Assembly: GCA_031426455.1 (NCBI GenBank)
Contig: JANPLI010000015.1
Span: 1 to 21,680 of the forward strand
Direction: 5' to 3'
Source of the DNA: JANNMJ01 sp031426455
GTDB lineage: Bacteria; Bacteroidota; Bacteroidia; Cytophagales; Hymenobacteraceae
Length of the DNA stretch: 21,680 bases
Part shown: positions 6,693 to 14,630 of the stretch, in pieces
Layout of the letters: each line of letters starts with the position of its first letter
Position numbering within the stretch: position 1 is the stretch's first letter
Position numbers and translations under genes: made by a program
The notes under the pieces: model-generated
What the model was told of the DNA's origin: nothing
Seen by the model: the letters and a program-made list of their open reading frames with translations, nothing else
Database searches by the model: none

Positions 6693-8174
6693 TCAATAAG
6701 CCCGTGCGAAATGCACCCGCCGCGCCGAGGGCTGGCCGGTCAGGATGCAAACGCCGGGCGCGGCATCCTCGGAAGCCACGTCGAGCGACAGGCAGCGAAT
6801 GGTAGCCTTCGTTTCGTCCTTGATGCGCTGCTCGGTTTCGGGGGTGCCGTCCCAGTGCGCCAGCACGAAGCCCGGCTCTTCGTCGAGCAGGCGCTGAAAC
6901 TCGGTCCAGGTATCGGCGCGGCGCGTATTGGCTTCGCGGAAGGTGAGGGCTTTCTGGTAGATGTTCGCCTGAATTTCAGTCAGCAGCGCCTGAATGCGTT
7001 CGGCGAAGCCGGGCAGGGGCAACTGAAACTTCTCCTTAGTGTCGCGGCGGGCCACTTCCAGCACGTCCTGGTCCAGGTCGCGGGCACCAATGGCCAGCCG
7101 GACGGGTACCCCCTTCAGCTCCCACTCGGCGAATTTGAAACCGGGGCGCTCGGTGTCGCGGTCGTCGTACTTTACCCGGATGCCCAGCGCCTTGAGCTGC
7201 GCCACCAGTGGCCGGATGCGGGCCGACAGTTCGTCGAGCTGGCCGGTTTTGTAGATCGGCACTACCACCACCTGAATCGGGGCCAGGCGCGGGGGCAATA
7301 CCAGCCCCTCATCGTCGGAGTGGGCCATAATCATCCCGCCGATCAGGCGCGTACTGACGCCCCAACTGGTGCCCCAGACGTGTTCCAGCCCGCCCTCTTT
7401 CGTGGCGAACTGCACGTCGAAGGCCTTCGCAAAATTCTGCCCCAGGTCGTGCGAGGTGCCCGCCTGCAACGCCTTGCCGTCCTGCATCAGCGCCTCGATG
7501 CAGTACGTTTCCAGGGCGCCGGCGAAGCGTTCGTTGGCCGTCTTGGTGCCCTTGACGACGGGCAGCGCCATCCAGTTCTCGGCAAAGTCGGCGTACACAT
7601 CGAGCATCCGCCGGGTTTCTTCCTGCCCTTCCTGGTGGGTGGCGTGGGCGGTGTGGCCTTCCTGCCAATAGAACTCCGTCGTCCGCAGGAAGAGGCGCGT
7701 CCGCATTTCCCAACGCACCACGTTGGCCCACTGGTTGATGAGCAGCGGCAGGTCGCGGTAGCTCTGAATCCAATTTTTGTAAGTACTCCAGATGACGGTT
7801 TCCGACGTGGGACGCACGATTAGCTCTTCCTCCAGCTTGGCTTCGGGATCCACGATCACCCCTTTGCCGTCCGGCGACGCCTTCAGGCGATAGTGCGTCA
7901 CGACGGCGCATTCTTTCGCAAACCCCTCTACGTGAGCGGCTTCTTTACTCAGAAATGACTTCGGAATGAAGAGCGGAAAGGCCGCATTTTCGTGGCCGGT
8001 TTCCTTAAACATATCGTCCAGTGCCCGCTGCATTAGTTCCCAGATGGCCCAGCCGTAGGGCTTCACGACCATACAGCCCCGCACCGCCGAGTTTTCGGCC
8101 AGCCCGGCGCGCTTCACCAGTTCATTATACCACAGCGAATAATCTTCGCGGCGCGTCGGCAAACTTTTGCTCAT
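6693..8174 (-). CDS. proS: Prolyl-tRNA synthetase (short, archaeal/eukaryotic-like type)
   Basis: This enzyme charges tRNA-Pro with proline in the cytoplasm. The start at MSKSLPTRREDYSLWYNEL gives 493 aa; the frame continues upstream for 103 residues that do not resemble ProRS and are low-quality sequence. The class II core shows RPTSETVIW (121-129), motif 2 VRWEMRTRLFLRTTEFYW (153-170) and motif 3 around GGMIMAHSDDEGLVLPPRLAP (279-299). The anticodon-binding domain follows at about 300-400. The C-terminal domain ends in PGVCILTGQPSARRVHFARAY, the usual end of this ProRS type. The editing (INS) domain of long bacterial ProRS is absent, as in other Bacteroidota. It is divergent from a lipoprotein gene across 238 bp. 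Confidence 0.97.
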   Translation of the reverse strand: MSKSLPTRREDYSLWYNELVKRAGLAENSAVRGCMVVKPYGWAIWELMQRALDDMFKETGHENAAFPLFIPKSFLSKEAAHVEGFAKECAVVTHYRLKASPDGKGVIVDPEAKLEEELIVRPTSETVIWSTYKNWIQSYRDLPLLINQWANVVRWEMRTRLFLRTTEFYWQEGHTAHATHQEGQEETRRMLDVYADFAENWMALPVVKGTKTANERFAGALETYCIEALMQDGKALQAGTSHDLGQNFAKAFDVQFATKEGGLEHVWGTSWGVSTRLIGGMIMAHSDDEGLVLPPRLAPIQVVVVPIYKTGQLDELSARIRPLVAQLKALGIRVKYDDRDTERPGFKFAEWELKGVPVRLAIGARDLDQDVLEVARRDTKEKFQLPLPGFAERIQALLTEIQANIYQKALTFREANTRRADTWTEFQRLLDEEPGFVLAHWDGTPETEQRIKDETKATIRCLSLDVASEDAAPGVCILTGQPSARRVHFARAY

Positions 8175-8187
8175 TCGGTTATCGGCG

Positions 8188-8195
8188 TAACTTTG
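8188..8195 (+). promoter_or_regulatory. TAnnTTTG box in the proS/lipoprotein intergenic region
   Basis: TAACTTTG on the plus strand matches the Bacteroidota -7 consensus in the 238-bp divergent region. It faces the lipoprotein gene but lies about 220 bp upstream of its ATG, so a long leader would be implied. No matching box was found for proS. Use is uncertain; a chance match is possible. Confidence 0.25.
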
Positions 8196-8412
8196 GTTGA
8201 TTCTGAGGGAAAACCCGGCGCGGCGGCAAGACTTTTGCCACCCGGTTTGGGCACCCATCGGGGCCGAAATTACGTTCAAATCGGTCCAATGCACCGTATC
8301 AACTGGTAAAGCCGGTCCTACCCGCCTCCGGTAAGCGGGCAACGCTGGTCCCGGAATCTGTCTCCGCCTTTTGCTTCCGTTCGTCACCGTCAGCTTCTGC
8401 TTCGGTTTTATT

Positions 8413-9765
8413 ATGAAATTCCTGCCTGCCTCCTTTTTGGCTTTTCCCGCGCTGGCATTGCTGGCTACCGGGTGCGCCACCACGGCGCCGACCGTTTCCT
8501 ATACGGAGACCGACGACGTGTACTATTCCTCCAAAGACCGCACGCGTCCGGTGGCGCCGCCCGTAGCCGCTTATCAGCCGCAGGCGCCTGCCGCCGATGG
8601 CTCAGTGGCAAACCCGGACTATAACGGTCAGGTCGGCAACGTGCAATCGACTGATTACTACGACGGCGGCAGTGCCTACGCAACCTCGTCGCGCGTCAAT
8701 TCACCTTATTACGGCGCCGTGAGCCGCTACAACAGTGGCTATGTGTACGACCCGTTCTGGAGCGGTTCGTCGCTGGCGTTGGGGTGCGGCTACGGGGGGT
8801 ATGGTGGCTACGGCTGGGGCGGCCCATCGTTCTATTCCTACGCGCCGGTTTACGTCGGCCCCCGGATGAGCTTCGGTGTCTCGTTCGGCTACGGCTGGGG
8901 GGGATACTCGACCTGGGCCGCGCCGATGTACGGCTACGCCAGTCCTTATTTCTACGACCCATTTTGTAGTCCTTTCTGGGGGCCATCTTTTGGGTATGGC
9001 TACGGCTATTCGCCCTACGGCTATGGATACTCCCCTTTCGGCTTCGGCAACGGCTACACCAACGGCTTTTACGATGGCTTCTATGCTGGGGGCGGGCGCT
9101 CAAATGGCCCACGCCGCACGTATGGCCCGCGTCTCGACCGTTCGGTAACGCCTTCGGGCGTAGCTAACTCCGGCTACAGCAGCGGTGGCCGGCGGAACCG
9201 CAATGGCAACCCTAATGGCGGGCGGGCGGCTTCTTCGGGCGGTGCCTATGCCAGCCCCGGCACCGGTAACTACGGTAGTGGTACCAGCAACTACGGCAGC
9301 ACCGGCGCTACTTACGCCGCCCCTTCACCGGTGAATGGCGGTAGTTACGGGGGGCAGGCAACGGCTGCCCCGCAGTCGGTTGCGCGGCCAAACCGTAACG
9401 AAACCGGCGCGACCTACCAGCAGGCAACGCCCCAGTATCAGCAGCCCACCAAAAATGGCCGGGCTTATCAGCAGCCTGTTTACCAGCAGGCTACGCCGCA
9501 GTATCAGCAGCCCACCGAAAATGGTCGGGCTTATCAGCAAGCGGCCCCGCAGTATCAGCAGCCGCGCTACCAGCAGGCTGCCCCTGCTCCGGCGCCCGCA
9601 CCCGCGGAGCGCACCAGCCGTTTGGGCGGGTTTTTCGGGGGCGGAAATAATAACAGCAATAGCGGCGGTGGTTTTTCGGCACCCTCGCGGCCGTCTGGTG
9701 GCGGCGGTGGGGGGTTTGGCGGTGGTAGTTCGGGCGGCGGTGGCGGCGCCCGTCGGTCGCGGTAG
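8413..9765 (+). CDS. Gly/Tyr/Gln-rich repetitive lipoprotein of unknown function
   Basis: The protein has 450 aa from the ATG at 8413. The signal MKFLPASFLAFPALALLATGC carries lipobox LATGC with Cys21; the longer frame from 8371 would precede it with 14 unrelated residues. The middle part is full of GYGGYGWGG- and YGYGYSPYGYGYSPFG-like stretches. A Gln/Tyr repeat region, YQQATPQYQQPT(K/E)NGRAYQQ, begins at 9415. An Ala-Pro run (APAPAPAERTSRLGGFFGGG) and a C-terminal Gly/Ser-rich tail ending RRSR follow. No catalytic motif is visible. Such composition suggests an extended, disordered or amyloid-like outer-membrane or surface protein, which is inference. A G7 run (8897-8903) is a possible slippage site. 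A strong terminator follows. Confidence 0.85.
   Translation: MKFLPASFLAFPALALLATGCATTAPTVSYTETDDVYYSSKDRTRPVAPPVAAYQPQAPAADGSVANPDYNGQVGNVQSTDYYDGGSAYATSSRVNSPYYGAVSRYNSGYVYDPFWSGSSLALGCGYGGYGGYGWGGPSFYSYAPVYVGPRMSFGVSFGYGWGGYSTWAAPMYGYASPYFYDPFCSPFWGPSFGYGYGYSPYGYGYSPFGFGNGYTNGFYDGFYAGGGRSNGPRRTYGPRLDRSVTPSGVANSGYSSGGRRNRNGNPNGGRAASSGGAYASPGTGNYGSGTSNYGSTGATYAAPSPVNGGSYGGQATAAPQSVARPNRNETGATYQQATPQYQQPTKNGRAYQQPVYQQATPQYQQPTENGRAYQQAAPQYQQPRYQQAAPAPAPAPAERTSRLGGFFGGGNNNSNSGGGFSAPSRPSGGGGGGFGGGSSGGGGGARRSR
9415..9540 (+). repeat. 66-bp tandem repeat in the lipoprotein gene
   Basis: Two direct copies encode YQQATPQYQQPTKNGRAYQQPV (9415-9480) and YQQATPQYQQPTENGRAYQQ (9481-9540). A degraded third copy, AAPQYQQPRYQQAAP, follows. 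Unit length is 22 codons in the first copy. The copies differ by scattered substitutions, so they are not freshly duplicated. Confidence 0.8.
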
Positions 9766-9808
9766 TACTTCCGCCGGCGTTACCAGCCAGTTTCGGCATC
9801 ATTTTAAA

Positions 9809-9851
9809 CCGGGCGCGGGAGGTTCTGACCGCCAGCGCCCGGCTTATTTTT
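9809..9851 (+). terminator. Rho-independent terminator of the lipoprotein gene
   Basis: The stem CCGGGCGC (9809-9816) and GCGCCCGG (9835-9842) extends inward through GGaGGT/ACCgCC around a TCTG loop. It is followed directly by CTTATTTTT. It sits 44 bp after the lipoprotein stop codon. Confidence 0.88.
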
Positions 9852-9918
9852 GGCCAATTGTGAGCAGCGGGCCGTAGCAGACTTAGTCATTTTTTTCTGA
9901 TTTCGTAGATCATTCCTA

Positions 9919-11538
9919 ATGAACACATTCCTTCGGCCCTGGCCAACGGCGGTCTTGTTGCTTGTGCTGCCGGCGCTGCCGGTTGCTGCCCAAAACGAGT
10001 TGGATGCCCTGCGTTACTCGCAGGTTCAGTCCACCGGAACTTCGCGGACCCAGGCAATGGGCGGCGCGGCTTCATCGCTGGGAGCTGATTTGGGAGCCTT
10101 TGTATTGAACCCGGCTAATTTGGGCGCTTTCCGCCGGTCGGAGTTCAGCGTATCGCCGGGCCTGCTGCTGACGAATTCGGCCTCCACCGTGGCGGGCTAC
10201 AAAGAGGCCACGGAGGTCGACCGCGCCGTGCTTAACTTCGGTAATCTGGGTTTTGTACTGGCCGCGCGCCGCGCCGATGACGACGTGTCGTCCGATTGGC
10301 GTTCGGGCAATCTGGGCATCAATTTTAGCCGACTGAATACGTTTTCCGCTAACCGAACGTACCAGGCGACCTTGGCCCCGGATGATACCACCTCGGTGCC
10401 CTACTGGCTGCGGAGCCAGTTTTTCAGCGGCAATGGTCTGAATCCGGCCGATAACCAGTCGCCGAATGCCACGACGCGCTTCAACTATCTGACTGCCCTG
10501 ACGAACCGGGCTAATGCGTTGGATGACAATTTCGTGGCGCAGACCGCTTCCGACTTCGACGACCTGGCCTATCAGACTTACCTGCTCAATTTTGCCACCG
10601 TCAGTCCGACCAATAACCAGCTTACGGGGCGGGTTTACAATGCCTCCCGTACCGGTGCCGTGACGCAGCGCGAGATTACCGAGATCAGGGGCGCTCAGAA
10701 TCAGATCGACATCGGCTACGGCGCCTCCTACAAGGACAAGTTGTACCTCGGGGCGTCGCTCGGCATTACGACACTGCGCTATAAGCAGACCCGAACCCTG
10801 AAGGAAACCACCGCCGACCCCACGTCGGACCTGCAAACGATCACGATGACCGATGGCTACGAGGTGAACGGGGGGGGGCTGAACGTGCGCATCGGCGCCG
10901 TGTATAAGCCATTGGATGCCTTGCGGTTGGGGCTTTCGGTGCAGACCCCGACCTGGTACGGCCAGTTAAAAGAGCAGGGCCAGGCGATGCGTCTCAGTAC
11001 GACGTTTTCGCAGGGAGACATTAGGGCTGCTTCGGCCAGCACGGCTGCCAACGCGTACCAGTACGCCGTCACGACGCCGTTCCGGGCCACGGCTGGCGTG
11101 ACGCTGATCGGCGGCAAAGTCGGGTTGGTGACGGCTGATGCGGACTATGTGAACTACGGTTCCGCCAGCCTGAGCACGGCGAACGACGATCCCGGCGATT
11201 TTACGACCGCCAATAATGCCATCCGTGACAGCTACCGCTCGGTGCTGAACTACCGCGTAGGTGGCGAACTCCGCCTGGCGCAGATTTTCCGCCTTCGCGC
11301 GGGCTATGCTTTCTACGCTTCGCCTTACACCAATACCGACACCAAAGGCGAGCGCACGGTGATCTCGGGCGGCGCGGGCATCCGGCGGGAAAACTTCTAC
11401 CTGGAACTGGGGCTGGCCCGGACGGAATTCGAGCAGCCCTACAGCCCTTACAGCCTCGGCAGCCGCCCCGGCCCGGTCGTCAATACGAAGTACACCCTCT
11501 GGAACCCGACCGTGACGATGGGCTTCGTGATTCAGTAA
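9919..11538 (+). CDS. OmpP1/FadL-like outer-membrane beta-barrel protein
   Basis: This 539-aa protein has a signal peptide with cleavage likely after VAA (about residue 24, then QNELDA). Near the N-terminus it shows TQAMGGAASSLGADLGAFVLNPANLGAFRRSEFSV, the pattern common to Bacteroidota FadL/OmpP1-type proteins (an MGGA...LG.D..A...NPA.LG motif). Alternating hydrophobic beta-strands run to the end, finishing TKYTLWNPTVTMGFVIQ. The family takes up hydrophobic substrates across the outer membrane; the substrate here cannot be predicted. An uninterrupted run of nine G (10870-10878) encodes Gly318-320 and could cause slippage. The gene is convergent with the RAYT-like gene, 31 bp away. No clear promoter box was found. 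Confidence 0.8.
   Translation: MNTFLRPWPTAVLLLVLPALPVAAQNELDALRYSQVQSTGTSRTQAMGGAASSLGADLGAFVLNPANLGAFRRSEFSVSPGLLLTNSASTVAGYKEATEVDRAVLNFGNLGFVLAARRADDDVSSDWRSGNLGINFSRLNTFSANRTYQATLAPDDTTSVPYWLRSQFFSGNGLNPADNQSPNATTRFNYLTALTNRANALDDNFVAQTASDFDDLAYQTYLLNFATVSPTNNQLTGRVYNASRTGAVTQREITEIRGAQNQIDIGYGASYKDKLYLGASLGITTLRYKQTRTLKETTADPTSDLQTITMTDGYEVNGGGLNVRIGAVYKPLDALRLGLSVQTPTWYGQLKEQGQAMRLSTTFSQGDIRAASASTAANAYQYAVTTPFRATAGVTLIGGKVGLVTADADYVNYGSASLSTANDDPGDFTTANNAIRDSYRSVLNYRVGGELRLAQIFRLRAGYAFYASPYTNTDTKGERTVISGGAGIRRENFYLELGLARTEFEQPYSPYSLGSRPGPVVNTKYTLWNPTVTMGFVIQ
10870..10878 (+). repeat. Poly-G(9) tract within the outer-membrane protein gene
   Basis: Nine consecutive G occur in frame as GGG GGG GGG (Gly318-320). 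Changing the length by one or two bases would shift the frame and truncate the protein. It is the longest G run I noticed in the window. Confidence 0.85.
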
Positions 11539-11546
11539 AAGCCGCG

Positions 11547-11569
11547 CGGCGGGTAAGCCGCCGAACGGC
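11547..11569. repeat. Small GC-rich hairpins between the OMP and RAYT-like genes
   Basis: CGGCGG (11547-11552) pairs with CCGCCG (11558-11563) around a GTAAG loop. An overlapping palindrome GCCGAACGGC (11560-11569) is an alternative fold. It lies at the convergent 3' ends and immediately follows the RAYT stop, where the minus strand reads GTAG then the palindrome. It may be a weak terminator or a REP-like relic. No T-tract is present. Confidence 0.35.
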
Positions 11570-12247
11570 CTACGACCACCAAAAATCGGCCGCCACGTAC
11601 AGGTGCGGCCACTGTTCCGGCGCCGTAGCAGAAGCCAGACCCAACGCCACGGGCTGCCGGCGCAAGTAAGCGACCACGCGTTGCAGTTCGTTGGTATCCG
11701 TTTCGTCGGGCAAGCGCAGTTCGTGCGAAGCCGTTTCCCAGAAGGCGCCGTTTCGGCCCAGCAGCGTGTTAGCCTGCTGGGCCGAACGTGTTTTGAAGCG
11801 GTGTAAAGCCGTTTTCAATGACACGACGGCCTCTGCCGCGGGCGGCAGGCGCAACAATAGATGCAGGTGGTTGGGTAGCACGCAGTAAGCCAGCAAGCCA
11901 AAGTGCTGAGCCTCGGCGGCGCGGTGCAGTTCGGCGCGTACCGCGCGGGCCACGGTGCTGCTGCGCAACAGGTTGCGGGTGTGGGCGCCGGGGGCGTGGC
12001 AAGCGGCATCGAGGCGGGCGTCCCAGGCGGCGAAGTAACGTTTGCGGGCCGTGTGGCGGGCGGCAGCGCCGGGCGGGCCAGCCGGGCAGACGCGCTCTTC
12101 TGCCAGTAGCTCGCGGCGCAGGGGCGCTACGTCGTCGGCAGTCAGTATGTCGGCTAACGGCAGCGTGAGCAGGCAGGTGGTGCCGGGCAGGTGCTGCTGC
12201 GGCGGCGCATAGCGCGCGGCCGTCAGCGGGAAGCGGGAAGTGGGCAT
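11570..12247 (-). CDS. REP-associated tyrosine transposase-like protein (RAYT, Y1/HUH family)
   Basis: This 225-aa protein matches the IS200-like/RAYT single-strand nuclease family, which acts on palindromic REP or IS ends through a 5'-phosphotyrosine. Seen in the sequence are an N-terminal LPGTTCLLTLPLADIL strand region and the HUH motif in YCVLPNHLHLLL (H127, H129). The motif FWETASHELRL comes next, then ELQRVVAYLRRQPVALGL, whose Y194 aligns with catalytic Y115 of the E. coli protein (VDYIYINPVKHG). WPHLYV follows, as in the family. All predicted catalytic residues are kept, so it may be active. There are no terminal inverted repeats or cargo genes, so it is a solitary gene and not an insertion sequence. 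Neighbours are housekeeping or envelope genes. Base composition is like the surroundings. Confidence 0.85.
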   Translation of the reverse strand: MPTSRFPLTAARYAPPQQHLPGTTCLLTLPLADILTADDVAPLRRELLAEERVCPAGPPGAAARHTARKRYFAAWDARLDAACHAPGAHTRNLLRSSTVARAVRAELHRAAEAQHFGLLAYCVLPNHLHLLLRLPPAAEAVVSLKTALHRFKTRSAQQANTLLGRNGAFWETASHELRLPDETDTNELQRVVAYLRRQPVALGLASATAPEQWPHLYVAADFWWS

Positions 12248-12466
12248 CGGTGTTGGGAAAAGCTAAGGGTGATCATTGGCGAAAAACGATGGGAGCAACC
12301 AGCGCCTGGCCAGCGGGCCGGACGACGGGTTGCGCCAGGAAGAAGAACTGCCCAAAGATGACCGTTTTTGGTGAATTCCGGTGCGGATGAGCGGTAAATT
12401 TTTCGCGATACCGGCAGTAGCCGGGGCCGGACGGTGGCCAGCAGCGGCGGGGGCGGGCAGGGATGC

Positions 12467-12474
12467 CATTTTTG
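12467..12474 (+). promoter_or_regulatory. Possible -7 box of purM
   Basis: CATTTTTG matches TAnnTTTG at seven of eight positions and lies 4 bp before the purM ATG. If used, purM mRNA would be nearly leaderless. The rest of the 231-bp region between the RAYT-like gene and purM (12248-12478) shows no clear feature. Confidence 0.25.
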
Positions 12475-12478
12475 CGGA

Positions 12479-13717
12479 ATGAATGCTGCCGCCCTGCCTG
12501 ATCCGGAATCTACTGCTTCCTCCTCATCTGCTCCGGACCGCTACGCCCGGCGCGGGGTTTCGGCTCAGAAGGAGGATGTCCACGCGGCCATTAGCGGGCT
12601 GGATAAAGGCTTGTTCCCGCGCGCTTTCTGTAAGATCACGCCCGATGTGCTGGGTGCCGACGACGCCTGGTGCACCGTGATGCACGCCGACGGCGCGGGT
12701 ACGAAGTCGGCGCTGGCCTGGGCCTATTGGCGCGAAACCGGCGACCTTTCCGTCTGGCGCGGCATCGCCCAGGACGCCGTGGTGATGAACCTCGACGACC
12801 TGATCTGCTGCGGCGTCACGGATCGGATTCTGCTCTCGTCCACCATCGGACGCAACAAACGGCTGGTGCCCGGCGAGGTCATCAAGGCGCTCATCGAAGG
12901 CACCGAGGCGGTGCTGCAACAGTTGCGCGAGCTGGGCATCGGCATCCACAGCACCGGCGGCGAAACGGCCGACTTGGGCGACCTGGTGCGCACCGTAATC
13001 GTCGATTCCACCGTCGTGGCCCGCGCGCCGCGCGCCGATATTCTGAGCAACGACCGCATCCAGCCCGGCGACGTGATCGTGGGCCTGGCGTCCAGCGGGC
13101 AGGCCACTTACGAGGCGCGCTACAACTCCGGCATCGGTTCCAATGGTCTGACTGCCGCTCGTCACGACGTATTCGGCGCCGCCGTGCGCCAGGCCCACCC
13201 GGAGAGCTATGACCCGGCGCTGCCGTCCGACCTGGCCTACGTCGGCCCCTACGCCCTGACCGATCCGGCCCCAGCCGAAGTACTGGCTCAAGCCCTTGGA
13301 ATGACGGTCGGCGAGCTGGTGCTTTCGCCTACCCGCACCTATGCGCCCGTGGTGCAGCTACTGCTGCAGGAAGGCTTGCGCCCGTATCTCCACGGGCTGG
13401 TGCACTGCTCCGGCGGGGGGCAGACCAAGGTGCTGCATTTTACGGACAACCTGCACCTTATCAAAGACAATTTGCTGCCCGTGCCGCCGTTGTTCGGGCT
13501 GATTCAGGCGGCCAGCCAAACGCCGTGGGCCGAGATGTACCGGACGTTCAATATGGGCCACCGGCTCGAAGCTTACGTTCCCGCTGCCCTCGCCGGCGAG
13601 GTGATCGCGGCGGCCCGCGCCTTCGATATCGAGGCGCAGGTAGTGGGCCGCGTGGAAGCCGCCGAGGGGCAGAATCGCCTGACGATCAAGGGGCCTAACG
13701 GCAGTTTTCGGTACTAA
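12479..13717 (+). CDS. purM: Phosphoribosylformylglycinamidine cyclo-ligase (AIR synthase), Bacteroidota type
   Basis: PurM closes the imidazole ring in de novo purine synthesis, using ATP to turn FGAM into AIR. From the ATG at 12479 it has 412 aa. After a variable N-terminal stretch of about 20 residues rich in Ser and Ala come RYARRGVSAQKEDVHAAI and LDKGLFPRAFCKITPDVLG, then the signature MHADGAGTKSALAW, IAQDAVVMNLDDLICCG and STGGETADLGDLVRT. The C-terminal half shows LVLSPTRTYAPVV, HGLVHCSGGGQTKVLHF and FNMGHRLE, ending VGRVEAAEGQNRLTIKGPNGSFRY. This arrangement matches the longer Bacteroidota PurM group and not the E. coli form. No other pur genes are adjacent. The gene is convergent with an SDR gene, with an AT-rich palindrome between. 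Confidence 0.95.
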   Translation: MNAAALPDPESTASSSSAPDRYARRGVSAQKEDVHAAISGLDKGLFPRAFCKITPDVLGADDAWCTVMHADGAGTKSALAWAYWRETGDLSVWRGIAQDAVVMNLDDLICCGVTDRILLSSTIGRNKRLVPGEVIKALIEGTEAVLQQLRELGIGIHSTGGETADLGDLVRTVIVDSTVVARAPRADILSNDRIQPGDVIVGLASSGQATYEARYNSGIGSNGLTAARHDVFGAAVRQAHPESYDPALPSDLAYVGPYALTDPAPAEVLAQALGMTVGELVLSPTRTYAPVVQLLLQEGLRPYLHGLVHCSGGGQTKVLHFTDNLHLIKDNLLPVPPLFGLIQAASQTPWAEMYRTFNMGHRLEAYVPAALAGEVIAAARAFDIEAQVVGRVEAAEGQNRLTIKGPNGSFRY

Positions 13718-13724
13718 TCAATGA

Positions 13725-13774
13725 GCAATGAACAACAAATAATTAAAAATTTTTAATTATTTGTTGTTTATTGC
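13725..13774. terminator. 50-bp AT-rich palindrome between purM and the SDR gene
   Basis: Two 25-nt arms (13725-13749 and 13750-13774) are perfect inverted repeats except for one G/T pair, with no spacer. The centre is AATTAAAAATTTTTAATT and the outer part repeats the words CAA and GTT. Lying 7 bp after purM and 33 bp after the SDR stop (minus strand), with A and T runs on both sides of the centre, it fits a bidirectional terminator. It is strikingly AT-rich against its GC-rich surroundings, so a dispersed repeat element is also possible. Confidence 0.75.
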
Positions 13775-13807
13775 CGTATGGAAAAGTTGCTGCGCCAGCG
13801 CGGGCTT

Positions 13808-14623
13808 CTACTTTCTGAAGCCGCCCTCTTCCTTAACGAAATGATTGTAAACCAGCTTGTCGGCCAGTGCGGGCAGCCAGCGGTTCAGAAAAACCGTGAG
13901 TTTGCCCTGGCCGGTCAGCACAAGGTCGCGGCGGCGGTGACGAACGGCGTCGAGAATGGCGGCGGCGACGGCTTCGGGCGTCATCATCGCGGCTTCGTCG
14001 CGCGGCGACGTGCCCTGCGGTTGGCCGTCGGCGAGCAGGGCGGTCTGGCGGATATTGGAAGCCGTGAAGCCCGGGCAAGCCAGCAGTACGTGGACGCCGG
14101 TGGGCCGCAGCTCGGTGCGCAGTGCCTCCAGAAAACCGTGCATCGCGAATTTGGAAGCCGAGTAGCCCGTCCGGCCGGGCAAACCCCGGTAGCCGGCAAT
14201 GCTGCTCACGCCCACAATCGAACCGCGCGTTGCCAGCAGATGCGGCAGCGCGGCGTGCGTCATTTCGACGGTGCCGAAGAAATTGACCGCCATCAGGCGG
14301 CGCAGCACGGCGGGGTCGGCGTCAGCAAAAAGGGCCCGCATCGACAGGCCCGCGTTATTGATCAGCACGTCGAGGCGCCCGAAAGCAGCGATGGTTTCGG
14401 CCACCGAGCGGCGGCAATCGGCGGGCTGGGCCACATCGGCGGTGATGGCCAATTGCTGACCCGTGGGCGCGGCCTGCGTCAGCAGCGCGGCCGTCTGCGC
14501 CAGGCCAGCTGCATCGCGGCCCGTGAACGCCACCGCTGCACCTGCCTGGGCGTAAGCCAGCGCCAGCGCCCGGCCAATGCCCGACGAGCCGCCCGTGATC
14601 AGCACCACTTGGTTTTCTTGCAT
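13808..14623 (-). CDS. Short-chain dehydrogenase/reductase (SDR) family oxidoreductase
   Basis: A 271-aa NAD(P)-dependent oxidoreductase of the classical SDR type. The Rossmann nucleotide motif TGGSSGIG is at 10-17, with NNAG at 89-92. The catalytic tetrad is N114 (MAVNFFG), S141 (VSSIAGY), Y154 and K158 (YSASK). After FTGRD the coenzyme preference looks like NADP(H), which is inference. The C-terminal PGFTASNIR and the RLDVLINNAGLSMRALF region resemble the DltE/SDR1-like dehydrogenases of Bacteroidota, but the substrate cannot be assigned. The ATG is 7 bp after a perfect -7 box, so the mRNA is probably almost leaderless. The gene stands alone, convergent with purM. Confidence 0.93.
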   Translation of the reverse strand: MQENQVVLITGGSSGIGRALALAYAQAGAAVAFTGRDAAGLAQTAALLTQAAPTGQQLAITADVAQPADCRRSVAETIAAFGRLDVLINNAGLSMRALFADADPAVLRRLMAVNFFGTVEMTHAALPHLLATRGSIVGVSSIAGYRGLPGRTGYSASKFAMHGFLEALRTELRPTGVHVLLACPGFTASNIRQTALLADGQPQGTSPRDEAAMMTPEAVAAAILDAVRHRRRDLVLTGQGKLTVFLNRWLPALADKLVYNHFVKEEGGFRK

Positions 14624-14630
14624 CGTCGGG

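Noticed and set aside
6711..7823. 370-codon open frame on the plus strand
   Set aside because: Antisense to proS, which is certain from its motifs; no recognisable domain.
9856..9865. AATTGTGAGC, identical to part of the E. coli lac operator
   Set aside because: A 10-bp half match without the symmetric second half, in an unrelated organism upstream of an OMP gene; best taken as chance.
11570..12247. Complete insertion sequence around the Y1 transposase-like gene
   Set aside because: No terminal repeats, subterminal hairpins on both sides, or accessory tnpB gene; the protein fits the RAYT group better.
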